Shown here: in pieces, positions 54,701-63,314 of the stretch
How the letters are laid out: each line of letters begins with the position of its first letter
How positions within the stretch are numbered: position 1 is the stretch's first letter
NCBI RefSeq assembly: GCF_014196615.1
Contig: NZ_JACIDY010000009.1
Location: 33,049 to 97,048 of the forward strand
Length of the DNA: 64,000 nt
Direction of reading: 5' to 3'
DNA from: Novosphingobium fluoreni
GTDB taxonomy: Bacteria; Pseudomonadota; Alphaproteobacteria; Sphingomonadales; Sphingomonadaceae
Position numbers and translations under genes: made by a program
Notes under the pieces: model-generated
Seen by the model: only the letters and a program-made list of their open reading frames with translations
The model's database searches: none
Told to the model about the DNA's origin: nothing

Positions 54701-55676
54701 AGTGCTCAACCAGGCACATCACCGCGACGCCGATGCCTTAAGCTACATTGACGTGCAGAACGTCGATGCAGACCTGAAGCGGTTGCGCTCTGCAGTCGAG
54801 CGCGTCCACGAAGAATTCCGCCGCTATCGCTGGAGGGAGCCGCTTCAGGAAACTCTCCCGGACAACGTCGTGCCTCTGACTGTTGTCACCGCGCCAGCGT
54901 TCAACGTCCCGATCGTTCAGGACATTGCAGCATTTAGCCGCCACGTTCCGAGTGGTGGCAATCAGGATGACGGCTTGGAAATGCTCTCCAGCCAATGGTT
55001 CGATGACAAGTCGCTGTTCTACATCCGCAAAGACACCATGGGCTTCACAATCCCAGCCGGATACATCGCGATCGTGGAAGCAACGCCTTCCGCACCCGCC
55101 GACCACGAACTGGTTATTGGACGCCGCGGAACGCAGGCATTTGCCCGTCGGCTACTGCGCCCGCGTAACGGCGAAGGATACTCCTTAGCCGCTGAAGCTA
55201 CAGATCCTCGCAGCGGCCGACCGACGCTAGCTTTCGAGAATCACGAACTTGACCTGCATCGCGTCGTTGGGGCCTTGTTCGTTCACGTCCCTCCACCAGA
55301 CGGACGGGAAGAAGCCGCGTTCCTTGAAGGGCACCCCGCCCTTGGACGGGTGGAAGTCGCATATCGTGTCCGCGAGGAAAGCGCCGTCCCACTCGTCATG
55401 CCCGGTCAGATTATTCTCGGGGGGGCGATTATGACCCTAGATCAACTCGATGCCATGGAAGGTGAGATGGTTGCGGTTACACTGGAAGATGGCGACAGCA
55501 TTCTGAAGCGCATTGGTGCCCCGCTATCTAGGAGCATGCCATATCTGCGCCAATTCGAAACGATCGGGGGTCTTGGAGCCTCGGTAGCTCTCGCAACTGA
55601 ACGAGTCGAAGGGGCGCCGGACCTGCCGGTGATGCTGAATGCCCGCCTCGTGCTGGGGGTCGTCTGCGCCTCGTAA
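51744..55676 (+). CDS. SMC/Rad50-like ATPase with C-terminal LexA/S24-like domain
   Basis: 1,310 residues from TTG at 51744, chosen for GGGGG seven bases upstream; a TTG at 51723 is in frame. An N-terminal domain of about 100 residues precedes Walker A GWNGSGKTS (140-148). Coiled coils flank a zinc-hook-like C484-x-x-C487 (DDHCAICHHSLAEV). The second half-site is VSNASALRASLVGFYLAFREH with Walker B SLLILDDPQD (Asp 817). The last 250 residues resemble a LexA/S24 peptidase fold: KDTMGFTIPAGYIAIVE, then FARRLL, then HRVVGALFVHV. The Ser and Lys positions are Thr1098 and Arg1135. It lies just before the CBASS operon, on the same strand. Probably an ancillary or independent defence ATPase. Confidence 0.82.
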   Translation: MSDSDTDLTGLSPVRALHLLTTDLLLAELVSGRPIATNEGHRLTLESNAARGVLSWYRAAPAKWAGNVMTPDCEAIITSIGANPDQVPAPAVSAYHERRVLRLAKIVAHRFAGLHAYGTADEPSTDFVFEPNSPITIFEGWNGSGKTSLMNSVIWCLTGKLLRPQRLPEAGDAEFDCEIDRGAMEEVSQHKISAVTPLPSVQHWTPAAAAKTVPADTWVELTFELEDGTRLPPIRRTQSRKTNGKLEEVGPNAADLGLDPIAFTLGTTMPGLLPYLQIGNPSELGLAVAKLTGLSDLVALAKHATRARAKIAGDITKERKGELERIEADYRQHRNDLEQRVAEFPEMAPASAHPAITDDPTVFAELSQHFENLKANGLAHARDVLGDTFDASDATQRQSLEQCIAPALEQVRRLSQLPSMERLAALKLEVDARQEVNSLIDRLFEEAGTLEELSANPVLERRTQLYARVTDWMREHGKAHDDHCAICHHSLAEVVDPETGGLVAEHLRQVAQDSEILSKTVSQWAEAWTGKLARDLPDALRRDLQKDLPASPSAILRAALLDDLFSTEGFTGVLSSLRSKMGTLTDHAMGTLPAFAEPTQRVLPSRVGAHAAKLSSTLNRLIRALAFVDWMADYRDELVAALEEVRGKTAGPGGPVGQATGLRAELTRLDAIVKGVAPINAAVDLSKRMTTSQIAHKRKLKAIEDCGTAVEALDEIIPIGGLATAQVEGLQARLHHRAEYWRNAIYQNATTLAPKPHRTGMTPQGAIAIQVGRDGVHAPAQHVSNASALRASLVGFYLAFREHVLRTDGGLSLLILDDPQDLLDYDNRARLARALNKLAEGGAQILATTYDRSFGRILVAEARGSNRVEHRAVHPVHTSRGTLETSLAIEDLDRKRNEFVANADSAPHAQDYANQARIFLEARLGDLFDDPAYPAFSAPTDAPTLMPLVGRLRSLVTARSNELFRSPVLSRFCEDPALADGAAPRRVLNQAHHRDADALSYIDVQNVDADLKRLRSAVERVHEEFRRYRWREPLQETLPDNVVPLTVVTAPAFNVPIVQDIAAFSRHVPSGGNQDDGLEMLSSQWFDDKSLFYIRKDTMGFTIPAGYIAIVEATPSAPADHELVIGRRGTQAFARRLLRPRNGEGYSLAAEATDPRSGRPTLAFENHELDLHRVVGALFVHVPPPDGREEAAFLEGHPALGRVEVAYRVREESAVPLVMPGQIILGGAIMTLDQLDAMEGEMVAVTLEDGDSILKRIGAPLSRSMPYLRQFETIGGLGASVALATERVEGAPDLPVMLNARLVLGVVCAS

Positions 55677-55756
55677 GCGGGTACCGGAGCGCAACGCCTC
55701 AGTCAGCTGACGGTGCCACGCCCACAACTTTGTTCACCTTTTCTTCTGCCTGAAGG

Positions 55757-55787
55757 TTGAAAACAAGCGCTTGGGAATAAATATAGA
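55757..55787 (+). promoter_or_regulatory. Possible promoter of the CBASS operon
   Basis: TTGAAA (55757-55762) and TATAGA (55782-55787), 19 bases apart, in a short AT-rich island. AAGGGGG at 55793 gives the ribosome site for the CD-NTase ATG. Confidence 0.35.
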
Positions 55788-55806
55788 ATTGAAGGGGGCG
55801 CATTCC

Positions 55807-57012
55807 ATGCCGACGAAGACTGCAGAAGACTATCTTGCCGCGCTCGCCGACGAGCTTGCGATCAGCGACATTCGCTACGAACAGGCCAACAAGAGCTACG
55901 CTTCGCTCGGCGATTGGTTGCATCGCCCCGCGTCGAAGGTGCTGCAGTTCGATCCCGAGATCTACGTGCAAGGGTCGTTTCGGCTGGGCACCGCGATCCG
56001 ACCGCTCAACGAAGAAGAAGAGTACGACGTCGACTCCGTCTGCGTCCTTCGCCTGCTCAGCACCAGCCACCTGACCCAGTGGCAGCTGAAGCATCTCGTC
56101 GGTGACGAGATCACGGCGTATCACCGGTCGCAATCCATGGTAAAGTCTGTCGAAGAGGGCAACCGGTGCTGGGTGCTGCCCTACGCCAATGAAGCCCAGT
56201 TCCACATGGACATCGTTCCCGCCGTACCGAACTCTTCCCGGCAAAAGGCACTGCTCGAAACCGCCGGGTACGACACTCGATGGGCGGAGACCGCAATCGC
56301 GATAACCGACCGCCGCTTGCCCAATTACAATGAGCAAACGAACCAATGGCCGCGCTCGAACCCTAAGGGTTACGCCGAATGGTTCCGCCTGCGGATGGGG
56401 CCGATCTTCGAACAGCGCCGCAAGTTCGTCGCGGAAGCGATCCAGGCAAGCGTCGAAGACATTCCTGAGTATCGGGTAAGGACGCCCCTCCAGTCGGCCA
56501 TCATGATCCTGAAGCGCCACCGCGACGGGATGTTCGTTGGCCGATACGACGAGCGCCCAATCTCGGTCATCATCACCACGCTCGCTTCCCATGCCTACAA
56601 TGGCGAGGAGCGCATTGCTGATGCCCTCTATACGATTCTGGAGGGTATGGACCGGTACATCGAGCGCAACGGCAACGTGCGCATCATCCGTAACCCTACC
56701 GACCCACTGGAAAACTTCGCCGACAAATGGCCGCTCTATCCCGAACGCGAAAAGGCCTTCTTCGAATGGCTAGCCCAAGCACGGCGTGATTTCGAGTATC
56801 TCGGGCAGCAGGTCGACCGCCGCCGCATCGTCGAAGCCGTTAAGCCGCACATGGGTGTCGCAGCCGAAAGGGCAGCGACACGGTTGGGTCCGAGTTCCGG
56901 CAGCATGCTCCGTCCGGCCGCGTCCGCAGCCATCATTGGCGCGGGCGCAGCCAGCGCTCCTGCCTTCCCGAGCACCCGTCGCGAGCCGACCTCGCCCAAG
57001 GGGTTCGCTTGA
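55807..57012 (+). CDS. CBASS cyclic-nucleotide synthase (CD-NTase)
   Basis: 401 residues from ATG at 55807 (SD AAGGGGG, spacing eight). Nucleotidyltransferase core: Gly56-Ser57 in YVQGSFRLGTAIRP, Asp74 and Asp76 in EEYDVDSVCV, third acid Asp135 in FHMDIVPAV, the complete set. The second half is the helical CD-NTase lobe. A loose Ala/Ser/Pro tail of about 45 residues ends in KGFA, the type of C-terminus that Cap2 conjugates to a target. It makes a cyclic oligonucleotide signal on phage infection. TTGA overlap with cap2. Confidence 0.93.
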   Translation: MPTKTAEDYLAALADELAISDIRYEQANKSYASLGDWLHRPASKVLQFDPEIYVQGSFRLGTAIRPLNEEEEYDVDSVCVLRLLSTSHLTQWQLKHLVGDEITAYHRSQSMVKSVEEGNRCWVLPYANEAQFHMDIVPAVPNSSRQKALLETAGYDTRWAETAIAITDRRLPNYNEQTNQWPRSNPKGYAEWFRLRMGPIFEQRRKFVAEAIQASVEDIPEYRVRTPLQSAIMILKRHRDGMFVGRYDERPISVIITTLASHAYNGEERIADALYTILEGMDRYIERNGNVRIIRNPTDPLENFADKWPLYPEREKAFFEWLAQARRDFEYLGQQVDRRRIVEAVKPHMGVAAERAATRLGPSSGSMLRPAASAAIIGAGAASAPAFPSTRREPTSPKGFA

Positions 57013-58727
57013 ACTGGTGGGCTGAAGACACCAAACGGGCCATCCAGGAGCAAAGGGCGCTCGGCCAACTTGCCGAACGCAGCTCCTGGCTGAGCAACCC
57101 CATCAAGCGGCTCGCCGAAGGTATGCGGGTCGCTTTCGACTTCGACGTCCAGATCGGCGACCGAACAATACCGCTGACGCTCGTCTATCCCGATCTCTTT
57201 CCCGACGCCGCGCCGTGGATCCTGCCTCGGGACGGAAAACGCCTTTCCGGCCATCAGTACGGATCGCAAGGCGAGCTCTGCCTCGAGTATCGTCCCGACA
57301 ACTGGATGCCAGACATCACCGGTGCGATGATGGTCGAAAGCGCGCATCGGCTGCTCTCATCCGAGGATCAGACCGGCGAAGCCGCCCCATCCGAGCACCG
57401 AACCTCTCGAGCCCAGCAGATACGCCAATCATTCAGGCGTCTGCTCTTCTCCCCTGACACTATTTCGGGCTTGTCCGGCCTTGCGGAGGGGCAGGTTGAG
57501 AAAGGCGAAGTGCTGGAGCAGGAGTCGGTAGTCACGATAGCTGCCCAACTCGCTCGCATCGGCCCTCCCGATGAACCTGTCTGGTCCGAGACGCAGAAAC
57601 GGGGCGGAGAATGCCGGAACGTCAATGCGATCGTCGCACGGATCCCGGAAGGCGAGGGCCGCGTGTGCACCTCGTTCAGCGATCTGCGAGCGCTATTGTG
57701 GTCGAGTGCGCTTCCCGAGTTAGCGATGGACCTGGCAAGCAGTTCGGAACCGACCTTCGTGGTCATATTCGATGGCAAGCGCATCTACCCGCTGCTGGTG
57801 TCTGGACAAGACGAAGGGCGTGCGATCGCCACCTATGACGCTATCTTCGTGGAGAAGGACTTCAAACGGCTCGACCCCGAGTACGAACGGCTCAAGACTG
57901 CCAAGGTCGCCATCATCGGATGCGGTTCGATCGGGTCGAAGGTCGCCGTGCAGCTCGCCCGGTCTGGGGTCACGGACTTCGTCCTTGTCGATAGTGATGT
58001 CCTCGCGTCCGGCAACCTCGTCCGCAACGAGCTGGATTGGCGATCGGTCGGGTTCCACAAAACCGTGGCACTCAGCCTTCGCATCGAAGAGATAAATCCC
58101 GCCTGCACGGTCAGCCCGTGGGCCATCTCGATAGGGGGCCAGGAGAGCGGTGCAGTGGCGGCTGCCACCCTGAGCGCGATCGAAGAATGCGACCTGATCG
58201 TCGATGCCACCGCCGATCCGAAGGCATTCAATCTTTGCGCCTCCATCGCGCGGCGTGCCAGCATTCCCATGTGCTGGGCGCAGGCCTTCGGCGGAGGTGC
58301 TGGCGGAATCGTCGTGCGGCTTCAACCCGACATTGACCCGACTCCCCTTACCGCACGGCAGCGGATCGAAGGGTGGTATCGCGAGCAGAATGTCGAGTGG
58401 CCGGACGATGGCTCGTCACAGCCCTATACCGACGCCAGCGGTCCCGGCGCACCGCTGATTGCGGACGACGCCGACGTCACCGTGATCGCGTCACATCTGA
58501 CGCGCTTTGCTATCGACCTGCTTGCCCGGCCAGATGCAACCATCTTTCCGTACCCCGCCTATCTGATCGGCCTTCGCGAGAAATGGCTCTTCTCAGCACC
58601 ATTCGATGTGCGCCCGATAGACCTGGGCGAAGCTGATGCCTGGGGGACGGTGAAGGATGCCGACGCCGCCCAGGCGCTCGAAGAATTCCTCGCCGACCTT
58701 GATCCCGCAGCGGCCGATGCGGGTTGA
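57009..58727 (+). CDS. cap2: Cap2 E2-E1 ubiquitin-transfer-like protein
   Basis: 572 residues from TTG overlapping the CD-NTase stop. E2-like domain with Cys91 in GELCLEYRPDNWMPD. E1/ThiF domain with KVAIIGCGSIGSKVAVQLARSG near 299, LVDSDVLASGNLVRNEL, and VDATADPKAFN. In known type II CBASS, Cap2 links the CD-NTase C-terminus to a target and primes it. After Cys422 there is no further Cys; at the crossover-loop position before the helix ADVTVIASHLTRFAID I read ASGPG (Ser477) where a catalytic Cys is expected. Confidence 0.92.
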   Translation: MNWWAEDTKRAIQEQRALGQLAERSSWLSNPIKRLAEGMRVAFDFDVQIGDRTIPLTLVYPDLFPDAAPWILPRDGKRLSGHQYGSQGELCLEYRPDNWMPDITGAMMVESAHRLLSSEDQTGEAAPSEHRTSRAQQIRQSFRRLLFSPDTISGLSGLAEGQVEKGEVLEQESVVTIAAQLARIGPPDEPVWSETQKRGGECRNVNAIVARIPEGEGRVCTSFSDLRALLWSSALPELAMDLASSSEPTFVVIFDGKRIYPLLVSGQDEGRAIATYDAIFVEKDFKRLDPEYERLKTAKVAIIGCGSIGSKVAVQLARSGVTDFVLVDSDVLASGNLVRNELDWRSVGFHKTVALSLRIEEINPACTVSPWAISIGGQESGAVAAATLSAIEECDLIVDATADPKAFNLCASIARRASIPMCWAQAFGGGAGGIVVRLQPDIDPTPLTARQRIEGWYREQNVEWPDDGSSQPYTDASGPGAPLIADDADVTVIASHLTRFAIDLLARPDATIFPYPAYLIGLREKWLFSAPFDVRPIDLGEADAWGTVKDADAAQALEEFLADLDPAAADAG

Positions 58728-59172
58728 GATTGCCGAAGATGTCGTGGCAACGCTGCGTAGCGCGCTCCAGTTGGCTGGCCCGCGTGAGATTGGCGGTGTC
58801 CTCATGGGCGAGCAAATCGAACCCGGGCATTTCCGGATCGTTGAGACATCCATTGACGCTGAGACCGGCGGAAGTGCCCATTTCGTCCGTAGTCCCGCCG
58901 CGCATGCAGAGGCGCTCGATGCGTTCTTCCAGCGGACTGGGAACGCATATGACCGCTTCAACTATCTGGGCGAGTGGCATTCCCATCCCACGTTCGACGT
59001 CACGCCGAGCCGTCAAGACGCCGGGGCGATGATGGAACTCGTCCACGGTGAGCGCGGCATCGATTTCGCCGTATTGCTGATCGTCAGACTGGGATCCATC
59101 CACTCCCTTGTCTGTTCTTGCACCCTTTTCCGCCGTGGCTTTGGGCCATCTGCCGTCGAGATACTGGAATGA
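58717..59172 (+). CDS. cap3: Cap3 JAB/JAMM isopeptidase
   Basis: 151 residues from ATG at 58717, overlapping cap2 by 11 bases. JAMM zinc protease: Glu24 (PREIGGVLMGEQ), and H88-S-H90 ... S98-x-x-D101 in EWHSHP...PSRQD. It should remove the CD-NTase conjugate, the antagonist of Cap2. Intact motif and standard length. Confidence 0.93.
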   Translation: MRVEIAEDVVATLRSALQLAGPREIGGVLMGEQIEPGHFRIVETSIDAETGGSAHFVRSPAAHAEALDAFFQRTGNAYDRFNYLGEWHSHPTFDVTPSRQDAGAMMELVHGERGIDFAVLLIVRLGSIHSLVCSCTLFRRGFGPSAVEILE

Positions 59173-60248
59173 TGAACCTGCTGAACCTCTTCTTCCGATC
59201 GCTCATCGAGTATGTGTTTCGGCGGCGATCTGCGGGGGCATCGCTCATCAAGGTCGGCGTCCCGCTCCTCGTCGCCGTCCTCGCCAGCCTTTCGGTTGGC
59301 ATCACGGTTCCGACGGCGAATGGCCCATTTGTTTTCAGTTGGGATACGTCGGGGGGAGACGCAGCACTCAGCTGGGCCGTGTTCATCGTGGCAGCGAGTA
59401 TCGTGGCAACCGGACTATTCCTCATTATCCGCGATGTCCGTCGTGAAAATCGGGATAAGGTCATCGTGATCGAGGCTCGTGGTTTGCGAGACTGGAACGG
59501 CGAGCCGTTGGACAAGGCGGTGCCGATCTCCCTCAAAGGACGACGTGATCTGGTGCTCGTAGATGTCCGACAGGGTCTGATCGACGGTCAGATCGTCAGT
59601 CCCGATCGCGCACTCCGGCATCTTACCAGTCTGCCCGATGACATTGCCCGTAGGGTCGGCGGCCTTGACCGGGCCGACATCTCCTTCGTCCTCGGCGGCC
59701 TTGCCCCCGTACCGCTGCTGTTCCTTCTCGGCGTAATCGTCGATGATGAGCACCACACGCTGTTCATGGACTGGGACCGCACGCAGAAGACGTGGCGGCC
59801 CTTGGATGATGATGACGATAGCCTGAGCTTCAACCTCACCGGGATGGACGGTATCCCCGTCGGATCTTCCCGCGTGGCGCTCTGCGTTTCGGCATCCTAC
59901 GACGTGCTGGATGCCGATGTTCGTCTCGTCGAACCAACCGCACCCGTCGTTCGGCTCGACCTTGAGGGACGCTCCACAGCGTCGCATTGGTCGGAAACGA
60001 AGCAGCAGAGGCTCGCGCAACAGTTCCTCGACGCCGTGATGGATCTCGCGCGCCAAGGCGTCACCGACATCTCGCTCTTCCTGGCCTCGCCAGCCAGTTT
60101 GTCACTGCGCTTGGGGACCGTGTACGATAAGCGCAACCTTCCTCGTCTGACCGTCAACCAGTTCGAGCAGGCGGATCCGAAGAAGTTTCCTTGGGCGGTG
60201 GTGATGCCGGTGGCAGGCACGGTCGAGCCAAAGTTAGAGCAGCGATGA
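59169..60248 (+). CDS. cap14: CBASS effector, two-TM SAVED (Cap14-type)
   Basis: 359 residues from ATG at 59169 overlapping the cap3 stop. Two membrane helices (about 25-47 and 65-89) are followed by a soluble part whose second half matches the SAVED fold: SRVALCVSASYDVLDADVRL, RLAQQFLDAVMDLARQGVTDISLFLASPASLSLRLGTVYDKRNLPRLTVNQFE. SAVED binds the cyclic oligonucleotide; with two helices it is expected to disrupt the inner membrane. Domain order fits Cap14. Last gene of the operon. Confidence 0.88.
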   Translation: MMNLLNLFFRSLIEYVFRRRSAGASLIKVGVPLLVAVLASLSVGITVPTANGPFVFSWDTSGGDAALSWAVFIVAASIVATGLFLIIRDVRRENRDKVIVIEARGLRDWNGEPLDKAVPISLKGRRDLVLVDVRQGLIDGQIVSPDRALRHLTSLPDDIARRVGGLDRADISFVLGGLAPVPLLFLLGVIVDDEHHTLFMDWDRTQKTWRPLDDDDDSLSFNLTGMDGIPVGSSRVALCVSASYDVLDADVRLVEPTAPVVRLDLEGRSTASHWSETKQQRLAQQFLDAVMDLARQGVTDISLFLASPASLSLRLGTVYDKRNLPRLTVNQFEQADPKKFPWAVVMPVAGTVEPKLEQR

Positions 60249-60390
60249 AGCGATTGCGCGAAGCATCCCCTATGGTGCTCGCTCCGTCGGCCCGAAATTT
60301 TCGATCCTCAATCACAAAAGCGGAACGTCTGCACTGGGGTCACAAAATTTGGGCTCTGAAGGGCGGGAATGGTCGAGAAGCGTTGCGCCC

Positions 60391-61536
60391 CTAGCTATCG
60401 CTGCCAAAAGGACTAGCTGGCCGCTCAAGTCCGAAAGCGAGCCAAAAGCTGCGGAGCAACGGAAGCAGGGCGGCGCGGTTCATCCGGGCGATCATCAGCG
60501 GCGGCAGCGTCGCCTGATTTCGCCAGGCTGGATCCGACCAATATTCGCTTGAGACGACGAGGTGATAATCCTTGATGCCGGTGATCGTCGCCATCACCAG
60601 CCAGGGGCCATCGATCCCGTAGTGGTTGAGCCAGGAGGCGCCCGAGATCGCGGCGTCGAGCAGCCCGTCCTCGAACCGCTTCGGCCAGACCCGCTTCGTC
60701 TCTGTCTTCTTGAGTTCGTCGACCACACGGCCGATCGTCCAAACCATGTCGGTGCGGCCAGTTCGGTGGGTAACCGCATAGGACCTGACCGCGCCCTGTT
60801 CGCCGAGATTGGTGTGCAGCAGCACCCCTTCGATCATCCGGACTGCTTCCATATGACCAGACGGCTTGTGCGGGGCGAGGGCATGTTCAGGCGTGACATC
60901 GAGATCGCGTGTCTCGCGAAAGATGGTAGTCGGGATGAGCGATACGATGGCGGTCGGATCGTTGCCGAGAAAGATCGGCAAATCGCCGCGCAGCGCTGCA
61001 TCGACGGCTTCGAGATGGAACGCGCGGAGCCGTGTCGGCAGAGCTTCGCTGGCGGTGAAGGCATCGCGCAGCTCCTGAGTGTCCATCTCATATTTGCCGT
61101 TGCTTTTGCGACCATAGAAGCGATTGCTGCGCGCGAGGATGACTCGATGCGGGGCGATCGTGCTGGCCGGCACACGGACCAGCATCACGCCGCCCGCTTC
61201 GCCGCAATCGATCCAGCGCAGCCGAATGCCGGGCAGGCGAGGTTCGACGCCGGCGAGGAGCACCTCTTCCCAGCGCAGGACTTCCTTGTCGGGATCCTCG
61301 CTGCTGAGACCGGCGATGGTGGTCGCAATACCCTTGGGGGCATCGATGCCGAACAGAATGTCACCGCCCTGCGCATTGGCGAAAGAGGTTATGTCGGCGA
61401 GGAATTCCTTGCGATCTTTCTCGCTATTGCTGGGCAGTTGGCGCTTGAATTCGAGTGTACGGCGCTCGGCGACACCGTTCGCGATCAGCGCCTCAATATC
61501 GCTCTTGGCGATATCCTCGAAATTGCGCGGTATCAT
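60391..61536 (-). CDS. AlbA_2/Schlafen-type protein of MTase-HNH operon
   Basis: 381 residues from ATG at 61536, which overlaps the upstream stop as ATGA; the frame open further upstream belongs to the other gene. AlbA_2 domain in the first 180 residues: ALIANGVAERRTLEFKRQLP, KEFLADITSFANAQGGDILFGID, RSNRFYGRKSNGKYEMDTQELRDAF. This fold is shared with Schlafen nucleases (E and K in LEFK) and divergent AAA proteins. The remainder is a domain I do not recognise. Last gene of the operon; convergent with the CBASS effector. Confidence 0.82.
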   Translation of the reverse strand: MIPRNFEDIAKSDIEALIANGVAERRTLEFKRQLPSNSEKDRKEFLADITSFANAQGGDILFGIDAPKGIATTIAGLSSEDPDKEVLRWEEVLLAGVEPRLPGIRLRWIDCGEAGGVMLVRVPASTIAPHRVILARSNRFYGRKSNGKYEMDTQELRDAFTASEALPTRLRAFHLEAVDAALRGDLPIFLGNDPTAIVSLIPTTIFRETRDLDVTPEHALAPHKPSGHMEAVRMIEGVLLHTNLGEQGAVRSYAVTHRTGRTDMVWTIGRVVDELKKTETKRVWPKRFEDGLLDAAISGASWLNHYGIDGPWLVMATITGIKDYHLVVSSEYWSDPAWRNQATLPPLMIARMNRAALLPLLRSFWLAFGLERPASPFGSDS

Positions 61537-63314
61537 GGCAGGGAGGCTCCGGCGGTGTCGGCGAGCGCAGGTGTTTGGCTGCGCAATCGAGTCCATTCGG
61601 GAACTTGCTGATCCTGCCGTAGGCGCAGGCGCCGCCATTCGAGCGCAGTGTAGATGTCCTCCAGGCTGGGATCAATCTCGACCGGCAACGCCGTCGCAGC
61701 TTCGCGCAAGAACCGCGGCCCGAGACTGGCATCGTCGAGCCAAGCGGTCTGCCACCAGGCGAGGATGTCGCCTCGCGCATCAGCCATGGTCGCGAGCGAG
61801 GGCAGACGATCGCGCTTCTCATGCTGGTTCACCCGCCGATCGCTCGGCATAAGATTCCAGAGATCGCCGCACGGCCAGGCCGACCACGGAAGGCAATGGT
61901 CGATATCGAGCCGACTGCGATTGAGCGTCGCGCCGGACCAGACACAGGCGATTGGCGTGCCCTGCAGTTGCAGGCGATCTGCCGCCGCGCGGCCGAGCGC
62001 TGTATCGCGTGAGGGTTCTTCCCACACCAGCGCCGCCTCGGCCTGCCCGTGCGGGATGGCCAGCTTCATGCGATCGCCATAGCCGCGCATCAACCGCGCC
62101 CATTCGGTTACGAGCACTGGCTCGATCCACGCGCCGAGCCGGGTGAGCGCGCGCCAGATATGGCCAGGAACAGTGAGACTGCCCCATAAGCGAAGCGTCT
62201 GGATGTCCAGCGTGAGGGTGTCGGTGGTGCGTGGAGGCCGCGTCCGGGTCGCGCGGAAGATGTGCTGCTCGCTGCCCGGATAGCGGATGAAGTTGGCGGG
62301 CATATTGCTGATCGTCGTGGCCGCCTCGCCAATTGCGGCGGCGACCGCTGCGCCGCGCGGACTGACGAAACTCGCGCCGGGACGGAGATCGAGCGCTGCG
62401 ACCTGATCGGCGAGCAGGGCACGGAACCCCAATTTGGCGAAGCCGAGCCCATCAGGTCCGCTGTTCTTCGGTGCCTGCGGTAGCTGCGCGCGCACAAGTG
62501 GCACATACATGCGGATCCAGTTGAGCGCGACGAGCCCCAGCGGCACCTCCACCGCATCGGCGTCAGTGTCCGACGGCCGGGCGGCGGCTGGCGCCATGTC
62601 GGCGATCCTTGCGATCGCGCGGAGCAATGCCAGCTTGTAGGTCGAGGATTTGTCGTCGCCGAGGATGATGCCGCGGATCAGCGGCAGCGCGCCGCTGCCG
62701 TCGTCGGGCATCCGCAGTGCGACATGGGTCCAGCTGACGTCACCCCGACCGATCCGATCGCCGCTGGGGGTCGCGCGCAGCACCTCCACGCCGTTGAAGC
62801 GCGCCAGCGCTTCGACTTCGCCCAGGCTGACCTCGAACATGGGCCGGTCCGGCGGCGCCTCTCCCTCGCGAAGCGACAGGAGCAAAAGCCCGCCGGGCTT
62901 CATGAGCGTGGTGAGCTTGCGGAATGCGCGGGCGCGATCGACTGGCGCGATATGCTGCCATACCGCCGACACCAAGATTAGATCATAAGCGAGCCCGAGG
63001 CCATGGACCTTGCCCAGACCCGGCAGGCGATCGTCGAGCCAGCGTATGCTTAGCTCGGGGTGCCGGCGTATGGCTTCGGCGCGCATGGCACTCGCTGGTT
63101 CCACCGCAACCACTTCATAGCCGAGGCCGGCCAGCCAAGCGGCGTCGCGGCCGGATCCGGCGCCGATGTCCAGCGCGAGCTTGCCATCCCCGGTCTCGGG
63201 CAAAAGCCCACGCACCGGGTCATGGACGCGGACTAGTTCGGGATCATCGTAGCGCTGGGCAAGCTCCGCTGCCTGCGCATCATAGACAGCAATCGACGCT
63301 TCGCTCGCGTTCAT
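61533..63314 (-). CDS. Methyltransferase-HNH endonuclease fusion
   Basis: 593 residues. N-terminal class I methyltransferase (about 1-205): motif I LALDIGAGSGRDAAWLA (Asp49-Gly55), acidic VVAVEP (Glu72), GGLLLLSLREGEAP. Middle: ILGDDKSSTYKLALLRAIARIADM, a segment typical of a group of HNH proteins. C-terminal HNH: CVWSG (Cys457), LDIDHCLPWSAWPCGDLWNLMPSD (Asp472-His473, Asn487), NQHEKRDRLPS. Methylase and nuclease in one chain suggests a self-contained restriction or modification-sensing enzyme. ATGA overlaps both neighbours. Substrate (DNA, RNA, other) is unknown. Confidence 0.85.
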   Translation of the reverse strand: MNASEASIAVYDAQAAELAQRYDDPELVRVHDPVRGLLPETGDGKLALDIGAGSGRDAAWLAGLGYEVVAVEPASAMRAEAIRRHPELSIRWLDDRLPGLGKVHGLGLAYDLILVSAVWQHIAPVDRARAFRKLTTLMKPGGLLLLSLREGEAPPDRPMFEVSLGEVEALARFNGVEVLRATPSGDRIGRGDVSWTHVALRMPDDGSGALPLIRGIILGDDKSSTYKLALLRAIARIADMAPAAARPSDTDADAVEVPLGLVALNWIRMYVPLVRAQLPQAPKNSGPDGLGFAKLGFRALLADQVAALDLRPGASFVSPRGAAVAAAIGEAATTISNMPANFIRYPGSEQHIFRATRTRPPRTTDTLTLDIQTLRLWGSLTVPGHIWRALTRLGAWIEPVLVTEWARLMRGYGDRMKLAIPHGQAEAALVWEEPSRDTALGRAAADRLQLQGTPIACVWSGATLNRSRLDIDHCLPWSAWPCGDLWNLMPSDRRVNQHEKRDRLPSLATMADARGDILAWWQTAWLDDASLGPRFLREAATALPVEIDPSLEDIYTALEWRRLRLRQDQQVPEWTRLRSQTPALADTAGASLP

